This document shows positions 1 through 7,603 of a stretch of DNA of 10,431 nucleotides, piece after piece (positions within the stretch are counted from its first letter, which is position 1; each line of letters starts with the position of its first letter). Origin of the DNA: Candidatus Colimorpha enterica. GTDB lineage: Bacteria > Bacillota > Clostridia > Oscillospirales > CAG-272. The stretch lies in NCBI GenBank assembly GCA_018065475.1, contig JAGHTD010000240.1, forward strand, positions 1 through 10,431. The letters run 5' to 3'. A model generated the notes under the pieces. The model ran no database searches and was not told the DNA's origin. It saw only the letters and a list, made by a program, of their open reading frames with translations. A program made the position numbers and the translations under genes.

Positions 1-472
1 CGTTAAGCGTCTTCAGCTGTTTTTCGGTGATCTTGCCCTCGACTCTGACCGTGTAGTATTTCGGGATGTGGTGCTTCGGGTGCATCAGCTTTTCGGCGAG
101 ATCGCCGTCGTTTGTCATGATCAGCAGTCCCTCGGAATCCTTGTCGAGGCGTCCGCAGGGGTAAACTCTGACGCCGACGTCTTCGGTGAGGTCTCTGACG
201 CACTGTCTGCCCAGCTCGTCGTTCATCGACGTGACGTAGCCCTTCGGCTTGTTGAGCATGATGTAGGCGTATCTCTTTTTGCCGGTTATCGCCACCGGCT
301 TGCCGTTGAAGGTCACGCTGTCGGTGCCGGGAACGATCCTTCTGCCGAGCTCGACGGTCTCACCGTTGACCTTTATGCTGCCGTCGGCTATCCGTTCCTC
401 TGCGGCACGGCGGGACATGAGCCCGCAGTCGGCGACGTATTTCTGAAGCTTTACGCTTTCACTTCCGGACAT
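1..472 (-). CDS. rluB: RluB/RsuA-family rRNA pseudouridine synthase (3' part cut by window edge)
   Basis: This is the first 157 codons of a pseudouridine synthase that isomerises a uridine in ribosomal RNA; the RluB branch acts on 23S rRNA near the peptidyl-transferase centre. An S4 RNA-binding domain occupies about residues 7-50 (KLQKYVADCGLMSRRAAEE, then IKVNGE). The catalytic domain follows with LNKPKGYVTS at about 73-82 and GRLDKDSEGLL at 107-117. Asp110 is the expected catalytic residue, and KYYTVRVEGK (138-147) is the next conserved block. The frame is open to the window edge; about 80-100 residues should be missing, judged from the family length near 240. The ATG shares one base with the ytfJ stop (TGATG), which suggests translational coupling; only a weak AAAAGG lies upstream. 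Family assignment is firm, but RluB rather than RsuA or RluE is inferred from Firmicute context, where rluB often lies near scpAB. Confidence 0.93.
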   Translation of the reverse strand, partial: MSGSESVKLQKYVADCGLMSRRAAEERIADGSIKVNGETVELGRRIVPGTDSVTFNGKPVAITGKKRYAYIMLNKPKGYVTSMNDELGRQCVRDLTEDVGVRVYPCGRLDKDSEGLLIMTNDGDLAEKLMHPKHHIPKYYTVRVEGKITEKQLKTLN

Positions 473-987
473 CAGTCTTTTTCTGCCTTTTCTTTTTCTT
501 CGTTTATCTTCTCTTTGAGAACGTCGTCGTCGAGACCGTCAACGGTCTTGTCCTTTGCAAACGTGTTCTTCAGGCGGTTTATGAGGTCGGGGAGACCGTC
601 CGCAAAGGAGGCGACGGAATCAATCGCGCCTACTACGGGAGGCACTGCCGCCGGGTTGGTGAGGTTGAGAAGATCGACTCTGCCTTCCTTATCGACGACG
701 AGGAAGCCGAGGGGGATGACCGAAACGCCGGTTCCGCCGCCGCCTCCGAAATAGGGAGCGGCGCTTACGGCAGGCGTCTTCGTTTTGGTCGAACCGTCGT
801 CGGTCTTCTTTGCCGGTGCGTAGTCAAGCCCTCCGGACGCAAAACCTATGCTGACCTTTGAAACGGGAATGATCATCGTGCCGTTTGCGACCTTGACCGG
901 CTCGCCGATCACGGTATTCGAGTCGGCTACCGATCTGATGCTTTCGAGAACTTCTTTCATCATTCCGCTGACTTTGTTTTCTGACAT
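472..987 (-). CDS. ytfJ: YtfJ/GerW-family sporulation protein
   Basis: A 171-residue member of the GerW family, called YtfJ in Bacillus subtilis and linked there to spores and germination; the biochemical role is unknown. The N-terminal part (about 8-60) has the family pattern of a short helix followed by VIGEPVKVANGTMIIPVSKV and IGFASGG. The glycine-rich signature YFGGGGGTGVSVIPLGFLVV lies at 79-98 and leads into VDLLNL. The rest is a family-typical amphipathic stretch (AIDSVASFADGLPDLINRLK) and a highly charged Lys/Glu tail. No signal peptide or membrane segment is visible. The start is well supported by GGGAGG at 997-1002, nine bases upstream. The gene begins inside the upstream DUF2953 gene with a 28-base out-of-frame overlap. 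The neighbour is the same as in B. subtilis (ytfI-ytfJ), which supports both calls. Confidence 0.93.
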   Translation of the reverse strand: MSENKVSGMMKEVLESIRSVADSNTVIGEPVKVANGTMIIPVSKVSIGFASGGLDYAPAKKTDDGSTKTKTPAVSAAPYFGGGGGTGVSVIPLGFLVVDKEGRVDLLNLTNPAAVPPVVGAIDSVASFADGLPDLINRLKNTFAKDKTVDGLDDDVLKEKINEEKEKAEKD

Positions 988-1715
988 TCTGTGTTTCCTC
1001 CCGCTTTTGAGCGTTTATTTTTCTTTTTGGTGGATCCTGCTTTGTATTTTACATATCGGATAAGTCCGGTCGCGCCGACCGATACGATCTGCCATACTCT
1101 GATTGAAAATGCGATATGAACTCTGAACGAGGTCTTTCTGTTTATGAAATCCGACCTTACGGCGACGTTGCGTATGCCGTCGGTCTCTTTGATCTTTACG
1201 TTTTTCAGCCCGCTCAGAAGCTCCGAAATGACCGCTACGCTCTGGCATACCGCGCCGTAGATCATGGCGGTGTCGTACGGGTCTTCGCAGCCGATATTAA
1301 CGTCGATGAAGCTTATCCTGACTTTCAGATATTTGCCGAACTTTCTTACCGTGTCGAGAACAACGTTTCTGACGAGGTCGAGGACGGAGGTGACTTTCTT
1401 GGTGAGCGGCTCCTTCGGCTTTTCTTCTTTGGGTTCTTCCGGCTTTTCCGCCGGCTTTTTGTCCGCTTTTTTATGCTTTTTCAGCTTTTTCTTTTCTTCT
1501 TTCAGTCTCTTCTTCCGGAATCTGTCGATCCTGAAATCCGAAAGCTTGACCGGCTTTTCCTTTTTGGGAACGAGCTTCAGCTTTATGAAAGAGATACAGA
1601 CGTTTAAGCTGAAATCGGGATCGGCGATTATCTCGACTGTCAGAGGGATAACGGCTATGAGAAAAAAGAGACAGAGCAAAGCCAGAACTATATACAGTGC
1701 CGTCAGTTTTCTCAC
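960..1715 (-). CDS. ytfI: DUF2953 (YtfI-like) membrane-anchored protein
   Basis: A 251-residue protein of unknown function in the DUF2953 family. Residues about 5-25 form one hydrophobic segment (YIVLALLCLFFLIAVIPL), probably a membrane anchor. A strongly basic then mixed Lys/Glu/Pro low-complexity region runs from about 63 to 107. The conserved core follows: KVRISFIDVNIGCEDPYDTA at 131-150 matches the family pattern of a Gly-x-x-Asp turn, then AMIYGA, followed by a second conserved stretch near the C terminus (FRVHIAFSIRVWQI). The family lies next to ytfJ in many spore formers, so a role with that protein is a reasonable inference. The start is GTG; an in-frame TGA lies three codons upstream, so no earlier start is possible. 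The only Shine-Dalgarno-like sequence (AAGAGG) touches the GTG with no spacer, so translation may be weak or the start may lie downstream. Confidence 0.87.
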   Translation of the reverse strand: MRKLTALYIVLALLCLFFLIAVIPLTVEIIADPDFSLNVCISFIKLKLVPKKEKPVKLSDFRIDRFRKKRLKEEKKKLKKHKKADKKPAEKPEEPKEEKPKEPLTKKVTSVLDLVRNVVLDTVRKFGKYLKVRISFIDVNIGCEDPYDTAMIYGAVCQSVAVISELLSGLKNVKIKETDGIRNVAVRSDFINRKTSFRVHIAFSIRVWQIVSVGATGLIRYVKYKAGSTKKKNKRSKAGGNTECQKTKSAE

Positions 1716-1739
1716 CCTCTTTCAAGTTTCGGTGCGGTT

Positions 1740-2405
1740 TTATTCGTTTTCTGCTTCTGCGGTCGGGATCTCCTCGTCCGGTGAAGCGTTTTCGGCCGTG
1801 TTTCCGTCCGTATGATCTTCGCCGTCTCCGCCGTTTTCCTCGCTCTTACCGAGCGCGGCTTCGAGCACTTCGCTCTTCGGAAGCTCGGATACCGACGACA
1901 GTCCGAAGCAGCGGAGGAAGGTCTCGGTGGTGGAATAGAGGTTCGGTCTTCCCGGGACCTCGAGCTTTCCCGCCACCTCGATCAGCTGTTTTTCACAGAG
2001 CGTGGTGATCGCGTAGGTGCAGTCAACGCCCCTCGCCTGCTCCACGAACGCCTTGGTCACGGGCTGATTGTAGGCGACTATCGCAAGCACCTCGAGGGCA
2101 GACTGCGACAGCGCGCCGTTAAGTCTCATTCCGAGGGCGACCTTGACGTTTTTCTCGTAGAACTCGTTTGAGCAGAGCTGGCAGGAGTCCTCGAATCTTA
2201 TCAGGCGTATTCCTCTGCCTTCGTAGGCGAAAAATCCGCTTTCCATTACTTTTTCAAACAGTTCCTTCGTGATGTTGCAGGAGGAACAGATCTTTTCGTT
2301 TTTTACGGGATAACCCGCCGCAAACAGAATTGCCTCTATCATTGCGCCGATACCGTCAAGGTCGGTGCATTCGTCAACTCCGAGCGGTTTTATCTCTTCG
2401 GTCAT
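1740..2405 (-). CDS. scpB: Segregation and condensation protein B
   Basis: ScpB forms the bacterial condensin with SMC and ScpA; a ScpB dimer binds the middle of ScpA and contributes to chromosome compaction and segregation. The protein has 221 residues. The first winged-helix domain starts with IGAMIEAILFAAGYPV (19-34). The second holds the family signature LSQSALEVLAIVAYNQPVTK at 99-118, then RGVDCTYAITTL, LIEVAGKLEVPGRPNLYSTT (141-160) and FLRCFGLSS. The tail from about 178 is acidic and probably disordered. Unusual: the first domain carries two CxxC pairs (Cys40/43 and Cys75/78). The start is backed by GGAG eight bases upstream, inside the end of scpA, and the two genes share an ATGA. This adjacency and order are the standard arrangement. 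Confidence 0.96.
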   Translation of the reverse strand: MTEEIKPLGVDECTDLDGIGAMIEAILFAAGYPVKNEKICSSCNITKELFEKVMESGFFAYEGRGIRLIRFEDSCQLCSNEFYEKNVKVALGMRLNGALSQSALEVLAIVAYNQPVTKAFVEQARGVDCTYAITTLCEKQLIEVAGKLEVPGRPNLYSTTETFLRCFGLSSVSELPKSEVLEAALGKSEENGGDGEDHTDGNTAENASPDEEIPTAEAENE

Positions 2406-3166
2406 ATTGCTTTCTCCGTTCGTGCGTGATTGAGATTAAGTGAGAGGATGACCCTCTCGGGATCGTCCTCCGATACGGACATTACCACCCTCTGCACCTT
2501 CAGAAGCTCAAGAGTGCCTATGAAGATGGCGACGAGCTCCGAGCGGGAGGACGCAGTGAGGAGTATTCCGTCAAAGTCGGACGCTCCGTTCCTGCGGAGG
2601 TATTTCATAACGAAGATGATCTTTGCCGAAACGGGGACGATCTTCTGCTCGAGAAGACGCTCTATCGCCTTTTCGGACTCCTTCATAAGGTCGGGAAGGC
2701 GGCTGTTTTTCGACAGCACCCTGTCCATCGCCTTCGTGAGAAGGTCAAGGTCGATGTGATCGGGGATCTCTCCTCTGCGGTCGATGACCTCTGTCTCCTT
2801 TGCGATACGTCCGGCGTACATCGAATACTGCCCCGAAAGATACTGCGCCGCTTCCTTTGCCCTCTTGTATTCGAGCAGGGCGCGTGCGAGCTGTGCGCGG
2901 GGGTCTTCTTCCTCACCGGTCTCGGTGTCGATCTGCTTCGGCAGGAGCATTTTGCTCTTGATGAGCATAAGCTCCGCCGCCATGACGATGAACTCGCCCG
3001 CGATATCCATATCCATGAGCCGCATTTCCTTGAGGTACTGCATATACTGCTCAAGGATCAGGGCGATCGGAATATCGTAAATATCAACTTTGTTTTTCGT
3101 GATCAGCGAAAGCAGAAGGTCAAGGGGGCCTTCGTAAACTTCCAGCTTGAAACTGAGTTCACTCAT
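2402..3166 (-). CDS. scpA: Segregation and condensation protein A (kleisin)
   Basis: ScpA is the kleisin subunit that bridges the SMC heads and recruits ScpB. The 254-residue length is normal. The N-terminal SMC-neck-binding part has the family hallmark YEGPLDLLLSLITKNKVDIY at 11-30, followed by DIPIALILEQYMQYL and AAELMLIKSKMLLP (63-76). A linker rich in charged residues (about 80-175) should carry the ScpB-binding segment. The C-terminal winged helix includes about residues 195-250 (FDGILLTASSRSELVAIFIG, TLELLKVQRV). The ATG overlaps the stop of the upstream peptidase gene in ATGA, and no Shine-Dalgarno sequence is visible in front of it (upstream bases are GGTACCGTTTTT). Translation probably depends on re-initiation after the upstream gene. 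Confidence 0.96.
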   Translation of the reverse strand: MSELSFKLEVYEGPLDLLLSLITKNKVDIYDIPIALILEQYMQYLKEMRLMDMDIAGEFIVMAAELMLIKSKMLLPKQIDTETGEEEDPRAQLARALLEYKRAKEAAQYLSGQYSMYAGRIAKETEVIDRRGEIPDHIDLDLLTKAMDRVLSKNSRLPDLMKESEKAIERLLEQKIVPVSAKIIFVMKYLRRNGASDFDGILLTASSRSELVAIFIGTLELLKVQRVVMSVSEDDPERVILSLNLNHARTEKAI

Positions 3167-3858
3167 AAAAACGGTACCAGTCCGATAATCAAATCAAATA
3201 AATCCAGTATTTTGTCGGTCAGCCACGCGAAGGGGAGATCGATGAATCCCGTCCAGAGAAGGATGAGGACGACGATCATGATCACTCTCTCGTACTTCAT
3301 CACTCCGAAATAGATCTTGTCGGGGAGGATGGAGAAGAAAATGCGTGAGCCGTCGAAGGGAGGAATGGGGATGAGGTTGAACAGCGCGAGGTAGATGTTC
3401 ATATAGGAGAGAAGGAAAAAGAAATTGTAAACGATCTCGATTAGGGTATATGCCGAAGCGCCCGCGGAGGCGAAGAAATGAATATAAACCGAATTGGTGA
3501 TACAGCATCCGAGCTCGCCTATGAAGCCGAGGATGAGGTTGGCGACGGGGCCGGCAAGTCCGGAAAGCGCCATTCCTTTTTTCGGATTATCGAAGTTGCG
3601 GGCGTTTATCGGCACGGGCTTTGCCCAGCCGATACCGACGAGGAGCATACAGAGCGAGCCGATGGGGTCGAAATGCTTCAAGGGATTAAGGGTGATCCTT
3701 CCGAGATTTCTTGCCGTGTGGTCGCCCATTTTGTCCGCGATCAGCGCGTGAGCCGCTTCGTGGAATGAGAGCGAAAAGAGTATGATCGGGATCTGGAGCA
3801 GGAGCATTATAAGAACTTCTTTGAAGTCGTCCCCGCTTCTTATCAGGTCAAGTAGCAT
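3163..3858 (-). CDS. M50 site-2-protease-family intramembrane zinc metalloprotease
   Basis: A 231-residue, highly hydrophobic member of the short M50 family that lacks a PDZ domain. The zinc site is HEAAH at 33-37 (His33, Glu34, His37) within the first membrane segment. The third ligand is expected at Asp169 in NLIPIPPFDG (161-170), the family's NxxPxPxxDG motif. Between them is the conserved GWAKPVPINARNF block (77-89) and GLAGPVANLILGF (100-112). About four to five transmembrane segments can be drawn (15-30, 100-118, 138-160, 190-205, possibly 218-231). Such peptidases cleave substrates within the membrane; the substrate here is unknown. AAGG lies about eight bases ahead of the ATG, and four bases separate the gene from engB. 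Location directly before scpA is common in Clostridia. Confidence 0.93.
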   Translation of the reverse strand: MLLDLIRSGDDFKEVLIMLLLQIPIILFSLSFHEAAHALIADKMGDHTARNLGRITLNPLKHFDPIGSLCMLLVGIGWAKPVPINARNFDNPKKGMALSGLAGPVANLILGFIGELGCCITNSVYIHFFASAGASAYTLIEIVYNFFFLLSYMNIYLALFNLIPIPPFDGSRIFFSILPDKIYFGVMKYERVIMIVVLILLWTGFIDLPFAWLTDKILDLFDLIIGLVPFL

Positions 3859-3862
3859 TGCG

Positions 3863-4438
3863 TTATCCTTTTGCGAAGTTGAAAATTACGTCCCTTATTT
3901 CGTCTCTGCCCGCTTTGGAGAGGGCGGAGAAGGGGATAACCGTATCCGCGAGAGAAGACAGACTTTTAAGCTGCTTTGCGTAATCGGTCTTGTTGAGCTT
4001 GTCTGATTTGGTCGCTACGACGACGAAACGCTGTCCGGCGTTTTTCAGCCAGTCGAGCATCATGAGGTCGTCGTTCGTCGGCCCGACCTTCATATCTATG
4101 AGCTGAAGGACGAGCCGGTCGTCTCTCACGTCGGTGATGAAACCCTCGGTGAGGGCGGACCATCTTGCTTTGTCCTCCGGCGCACGCTTTGCGAAGCCGT
4201 AGCCGGGGAGATCGACGAACCATATTTTGCCGTCGATGTCGTAGAAGTTGACCGTTATCGTCTTGCCGGGAGCCGAGCTCACGCGCGCAAGGGACTTGCG
4301 GTCGAGCAGGGCGTTTATCAGAGAGCTTTTGCCGACGTTGGAGCGTCCCGAGAAGACTATCTGAGGGCGCTGATCGTTGGGAAACTGACTGCGGAGCCCC
4401 GCCGTGATCTTTATATCCGAATTGCGAAGGTTTATCAT
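3863..4438 (-). CDS. engB: Ribosome biogenesis GTP-binding protein EngB/YsxC
   Basis: EngB is a TRAFAC-class GTPase needed for late maturation of the 50S ribosomal subunit. The 191-residue protein has the GTPase motifs in order: G1 GRSNVGKSS at 31-39, a switch I region with PGKTITVNFY at 57-66, G3 DLPGYGFAKR at 76-85, G4 TKSD at 143-146, and a G5 region FSALSKAG. The WFVDLPGYG context and the absence of extra domains are typical of EngB rather than Era or Der. The ATG overlaps the lon stop (ATGA). The nearest purine-rich block, GGGAG, is more than ten bases upstream, so coupling to lon translation is likely. Lon followed by EngB is the same order as lonA-ysxC in Bacillus. Confidence 0.96.
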   Translation of the reverse strand: MINLRNSDIKITAGLRSQFPNDQRPQIVFSGRSNVGKSSLINALLDRKSLARVSSAPGKTITVNFYDIDGKIWFVDLPGYGFAKRAPEDKARWSALTEGFITDVRDDRLVLQLIDMKVGPTNDDLMMLDWLKNAGQRFVVVATKSDKLNKTDYAKQLKSLSSLADTVIPFSALSKAGRDEIRDVIFNFAKG

Positions 4439-6768
4439 CTCTGGACGAGCGCTCCCGAAATCACGGTGCTGACCGTCTTGCAGGGAATGAAGGGCAGCGA
4501 TTCGCGCACCTTGCCGTCGATGTCGCCGAGGTCCTTGACGTTGCCGTCGGGGATGAACACGGTCGTGACGCCCGCTTTATAAGCCGCCATCGTCTTTTCG
4601 CGGAGACCTCCTATCGGGAGCACCTGACCGTGGAGAGTGACCTCTCCGGTCATTGCGATCTCGCGGCGGACGGGTCTGCCGGAAAGCTCGCTGGCGAGGG
4701 CGGTGACGATCGTCACGCCTGCCGAGGGGCCGTCCTTGGGTACCGCGCCCTCCGGGAAGTGGAGGTGAATATCCTTGTTTTTGTAGAAATCGGGATCGAT
4801 ACCGAGCTCCGAGGTATGACAGCGGATGTAGGAGATGGCGGTCTTTGCCGATTCCTTCATAACGTCTCCGAGGGAGCCGGTGAGTTCGAGCTTGCCGGTA
4901 CCGGGCATCGAAGCCGCCTCGATACGGAGCATATCGCCTCCCGCCTCGGTGTAGGCAAGGCCGTTTACAACGCCTACCTGATCGTCGTCGTATATCTTGT
5001 CGGGCGTGACCTTTCTGTTCCCGAGATAATCACGGACGTTTTCCGCCTTTACGGTGATCTTCGCCTCGCCGTCAACGATCTTTTCGGCGGTTTTTCTGCA
5101 TATCGAGGCGATCTCGCGTTCGAGATTGCGGACGCCCGCCTCGACCGTGTAGAAGTCGATGATCTCGGTGACTGCCGTATCGGTTATGCGGAGCTGTTTC
5201 AAGGTCATGCCGTGGCGTTTGAGCTGTTTCGGGATGAGGTGGTGCTTTGCGATCGCCAGCTTTTCGTGGCGGGTGTAGGTCTTCAGCTCGATGACCTCCA
5301 TCCTGTCGAGAAGCGGGCGGGGGATGTTGCTCACGTCGTTTGCGGTCGTGATGAACATGACGTCCGAAAGATCGACGGGGAACTCTATGAAGTGGTCGCG
5401 GAACGCCTTGTTCTGCTCGCTGTCGAGGACTTCGAGCAGAGCGGACGACGGGTCGCCGTGCATATCGTTTGTGAGCTTATCGACCTCGTCAAGGAGCATG
5501 AGCGGGTTCATCGAGCCCGCCTGCGAAAGACCGGTGATGATACGCCCGGGCATAGAGCCGAGATAGGTCTTGCGGTGGCCTCTGATATCCGCCTCGTCTC
5601 TGATACCGCCGAGCGAAACGCGGACGTAATTTCTTTTCAGAGCTTTGGCGAGCGACATCGCGATAGACGTTTTACCCGTTCCGGGAGGGCCTGCGAGGCA
5701 GATTATCTGATTCTTTATATCGGGGTTGAGCTGTTTTACGGCTATGAACTCAAGGATCCTTTCCTTGACCTTTTCCAGCCCGTCGTGATCGGCGTCGAGG
5801 ATCTTCTTTGCCGCCGCGACGTCTGTCCTGTCCTTCGTCTTTTTGCCGAAGGGGATCTCGAGGCAGGTGTCGATGTACCCTCTGATGACGGCGCTCTCCG
5901 CGGAGGCGTAGGGCGTCTTTGCCAGCTTTTTGACTTCCTTCGAGAGCTTTGCCCTTACTTCGTCGGGAAGGTTTGCCTTGGCGAGCTTGCCGTTGTATTC
6001 GACGATCTCGTCGTCGTCCTCCTCGTCGCTGTAACCGAGCTCTTCCTTTATGGCTTTGAGCTGTTCTTTGAGGAAAAACTCCTTCTGATTGTAGTCGAGG
6101 GCTTCCTTAACCTTGGCGTGGATCTTTGCCTGGGTGTTGAGGATGCTCTTTTCCTGCTCAAGGAGAGCGGAGACGAGAATGCCTCTTTTGAGGGGGTCGA
6201 ACTCTTTGAGGACGAGCACTCTGTCGTCGTAGTCCATGAGGATGAAGCAGGCGATGAAATCGGCGAGGCGCGAAACGTCGTCGAAGCCCTCCACCTGACT
6301 GCATATATCGGCGGAGATCTTCTGAAGCAGCGGCTTAAGACCGTCAAAGCTCTCCCTTATCTCCCTGATCACCGCGTCCTGTTCCGGCGATTCGGAACAT
6401 ATTACGGTCTTTGCGGTGCAGTTTGCCTTCCACGTCTTCTTCTTTGCGGGGATGAAATCGTTGATCTCGGCTCTTTCGATACCCGAAGCGACGATCTTCA
6501 TTGCTCCTGCGGGCATTTTGATTATTCTTTCAATCCTGCATACCGTACCGATACGGTGGAGGTTTGCGGGTGATTCGTCCTCGTCCGAGAGCATTATGCA
6601 GGGGACGAGAAGGATGTTCCCGTTAAGAAGCTCCGCGCGGCGGCAGACGTCCTCGATGTCGGGGTCGCTCACCTCAAAGGTGAGGTGAAACCCGGGGAAC
6701 GCGACCGCGCTGCGTATGGGGACGACGGGATATATTTCTCTTGATACTGTTTCTGTTGTGACTGACAT
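4435..6768 (-). CDS. lon: ATP-dependent protease LonA
   Basis: LonA is a cytoplasmic hexameric AAA+ serine protease that degrades misfolded and regulatory proteins. The protein has 777 residues, close to the family norm. The N-terminal substrate-binding domain (about 12-205) begins EIYPVVPIRSAVAFPG and is followed by a coiled region with YNQKEFFLKEQLKAIKEELG at 226-245. An acidic patch (SDEEDDDE, 247-254) comes next. The AAA+ module has Walker A GPPGTGKT at 360-367, Walker B LLDEVDK at 425-431, sensor TTAND (474-478) and an arginine-finger region RPLLDRM. The protease domain (about 580-775) has PKDGPSAG with catalytic Ser682 and the partner Lys725 in GGLREKTMAAYKAG. All key residues are intact. 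GGAG lies six bases before the ATG, and the ymdB stop is 12 bases upstream. Confidence 0.98.
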   Translation of the reverse strand: MSVTTETVSREIYPVVPIRSAVAFPGFHLTFEVSDPDIEDVCRRAELLNGNILLVPCIMLSDEDESPANLHRIGTVCRIERIIKMPAGAMKIVASGIERAEINDFIPAKKKTWKANCTAKTVICSESPEQDAVIREIRESFDGLKPLLQKISADICSQVEGFDDVSRLADFIACFILMDYDDRVLVLKEFDPLKRGILVSALLEQEKSILNTQAKIHAKVKEALDYNQKEFFLKEQLKAIKEELGYSDEEDDDEIVEYNGKLAKANLPDEVRAKLSKEVKKLAKTPYASAESAVIRGYIDTCLEIPFGKKTKDRTDVAAAKKILDADHDGLEKVKERILEFIAVKQLNPDIKNQIICLAGPPGTGKTSIAMSLAKALKRNYVRVSLGGIRDEADIRGHRKTYLGSMPGRIITGLSQAGSMNPLMLLDEVDKLTNDMHGDPSSALLEVLDSEQNKAFRDHFIEFPVDLSDVMFITTANDVSNIPRPLLDRMEVIELKTYTRHEKLAIAKHHLIPKQLKRHGMTLKQLRITDTAVTEIIDFYTVEAGVRNLEREIASICRKTAEKIVDGEAKITVKAENVRDYLGNRKVTPDKIYDDDQVGVVNGLAYTEAGGDMLRIEAASMPGTGKLELTGSLGDVMKESAKTAISYIRCHTSELGIDPDFYKNKDIHLHFPEGAVPKDGPSAGVTIVTALASELSGRPVRREIAMTGEVTLHGQVLPIGGLREKTMAAYKAGVTTVFIPDGNVKDLGDIDGKVRESLPFIPCKTVSTVISGALVQR

Positions 6769-6780
6769 TTTCTTCTCCGT

Positions 6781-7569
6781 TCATATTCCGGCGCTTGCCG
6801 AAATGATGCTGATTGCTTTTTTTGTGTTCATATCGACGGTGATGACGGCGAAGTTTGCCTCCGTCTCTCCGTCTCCGACGTTGAACTTCGTCGGCATGTG
6901 AGTGGTCATGTGTTCGATTATCTGTTCCTTATCGACCCCGAGAATGGAATCGGGACGTCCGGTCATGCCTATGTCGGTGATATAGGCGGTGCCTTTCGGA
7001 AGCAGGCGCGCGTCGGCGGTGCGGACGTGGGTATGCGTGCCGAAAACGGCGGTGATCCTTCCGTCGAAATAGTTTGCGATCGCGAGCTTTTCGGACGTCG
7101 CCTCGGCGTGAACGTCGAGGACCGAAATATCGTAGTTTCCTTTTTCGGATTTCAGAATGGCGGAAACGGCGTCAAACGGGCTGTCGAGAGGGTCCATATA
7201 GACGGTCCCGAGCACGTTCATGACCAGCACTCTAATCCCGCAGGAATCGTAATAGGTGAAACCCTTTCCGGGGCAGGACGGCGGATAGTTGGCGGGACGG
7301 ATGAGGAACTCGCTTCCGTCGAGGTAGTCCTTTATTTCGCTTCTTTTCCAGACGTGGTTGCCGCTCGTGAGTATGTCGGCTCCCTTGCGGAGGAGGTAGT
7401 CAGCGGAACTTATATCCACTCCGTTGCCCTTTGCGGAGTTCTCGGCGTTGACGATTACCATATCGGCGCTGTATTCACTTTTTATGCGTTTGATCGCACG
7501 CCCGAGCTTTTCGGTCGCATAAGGGCCGACGACGTCTCCGAAGGCAATGACTGTAAAGGTGTCTTTCAT
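6781..7569 (-). CDS. ymdB: YmdB-family metallophosphoesterase (TIGR00282)
   Basis: A 262-residue calcineurin-like phosphoesterase of the YmdB/DR1281 family. In B. subtilis YmdB hydrolyses cyclic nucleotides and is needed for biofilm and late adaptive responses. The di-metal ligands expected from the family are all present: Asp12 in GDVVG, Glu43 and Asn44 in NAENSAKG, Asn71 in TSGNHVW, His154 in DVHAEATSEK, and His179 and His181 in GTHTHVRTAD. The signature TDIGMTG lies at 198-204. No signal peptide or membrane segment is present, so the protein should be cytoplasmic. The ATG is preceded by AGGGA with a short five-base spacer and by a strong promoter at 7604-7632, which makes this the first gene of the minus-strand unit. 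In Bacillus this gene sits after rny; here it leads into lon. Confidence 0.95.
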   Translation of the reverse strand: MKDTFTVIAFGDVVGPYATEKLGRAIKRIKSEYSADMVIVNAENSAKGNGVDISSADYLLRKGADILTSGNHVWKRSEIKDYLDGSEFLIRPANYPPSCPGKGFTYYDSCGIRVLVMNVLGTVYMDPLDSPFDAVSAILKSEKGNYDISVLDVHAEATSEKLAIANYFDGRITAVFGTHTHVRTADARLLPKGTAYITDIGMTGRPDSILGVDKEQIIEHMTTHMPTKFNVGDGETEANFAVITVDMNTKKAISIISASAGI

Positions 7570-7603
7570 GTTTTCCCTACTGAAAATAATATATTGACAT
7601 TAT

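Noticed and set aside
1264..1815. A plus-strand frame with phenylalanine-rich sequence
   Set aside because: It is the complement of the Lys/Glu-rich stretch of DUF2953, so the Phe/Ser-rich translation is a by-product.
4630..6573. A 647-codon open frame on the plus strand opposite lon
   Set aside because: It lies wholly inside the fully intact lon gene, which has all AAA+ and protease motifs. Its translation has no recognisable domain; long antisense frames arise from biased third-position codon use.
7594..7599. A TTGACA on the plus strand as a second lysR -35 element
   Set aside because: The 17- and 18-base spacings lead to no -10-like sequence, and it is inside the ymdB leader.
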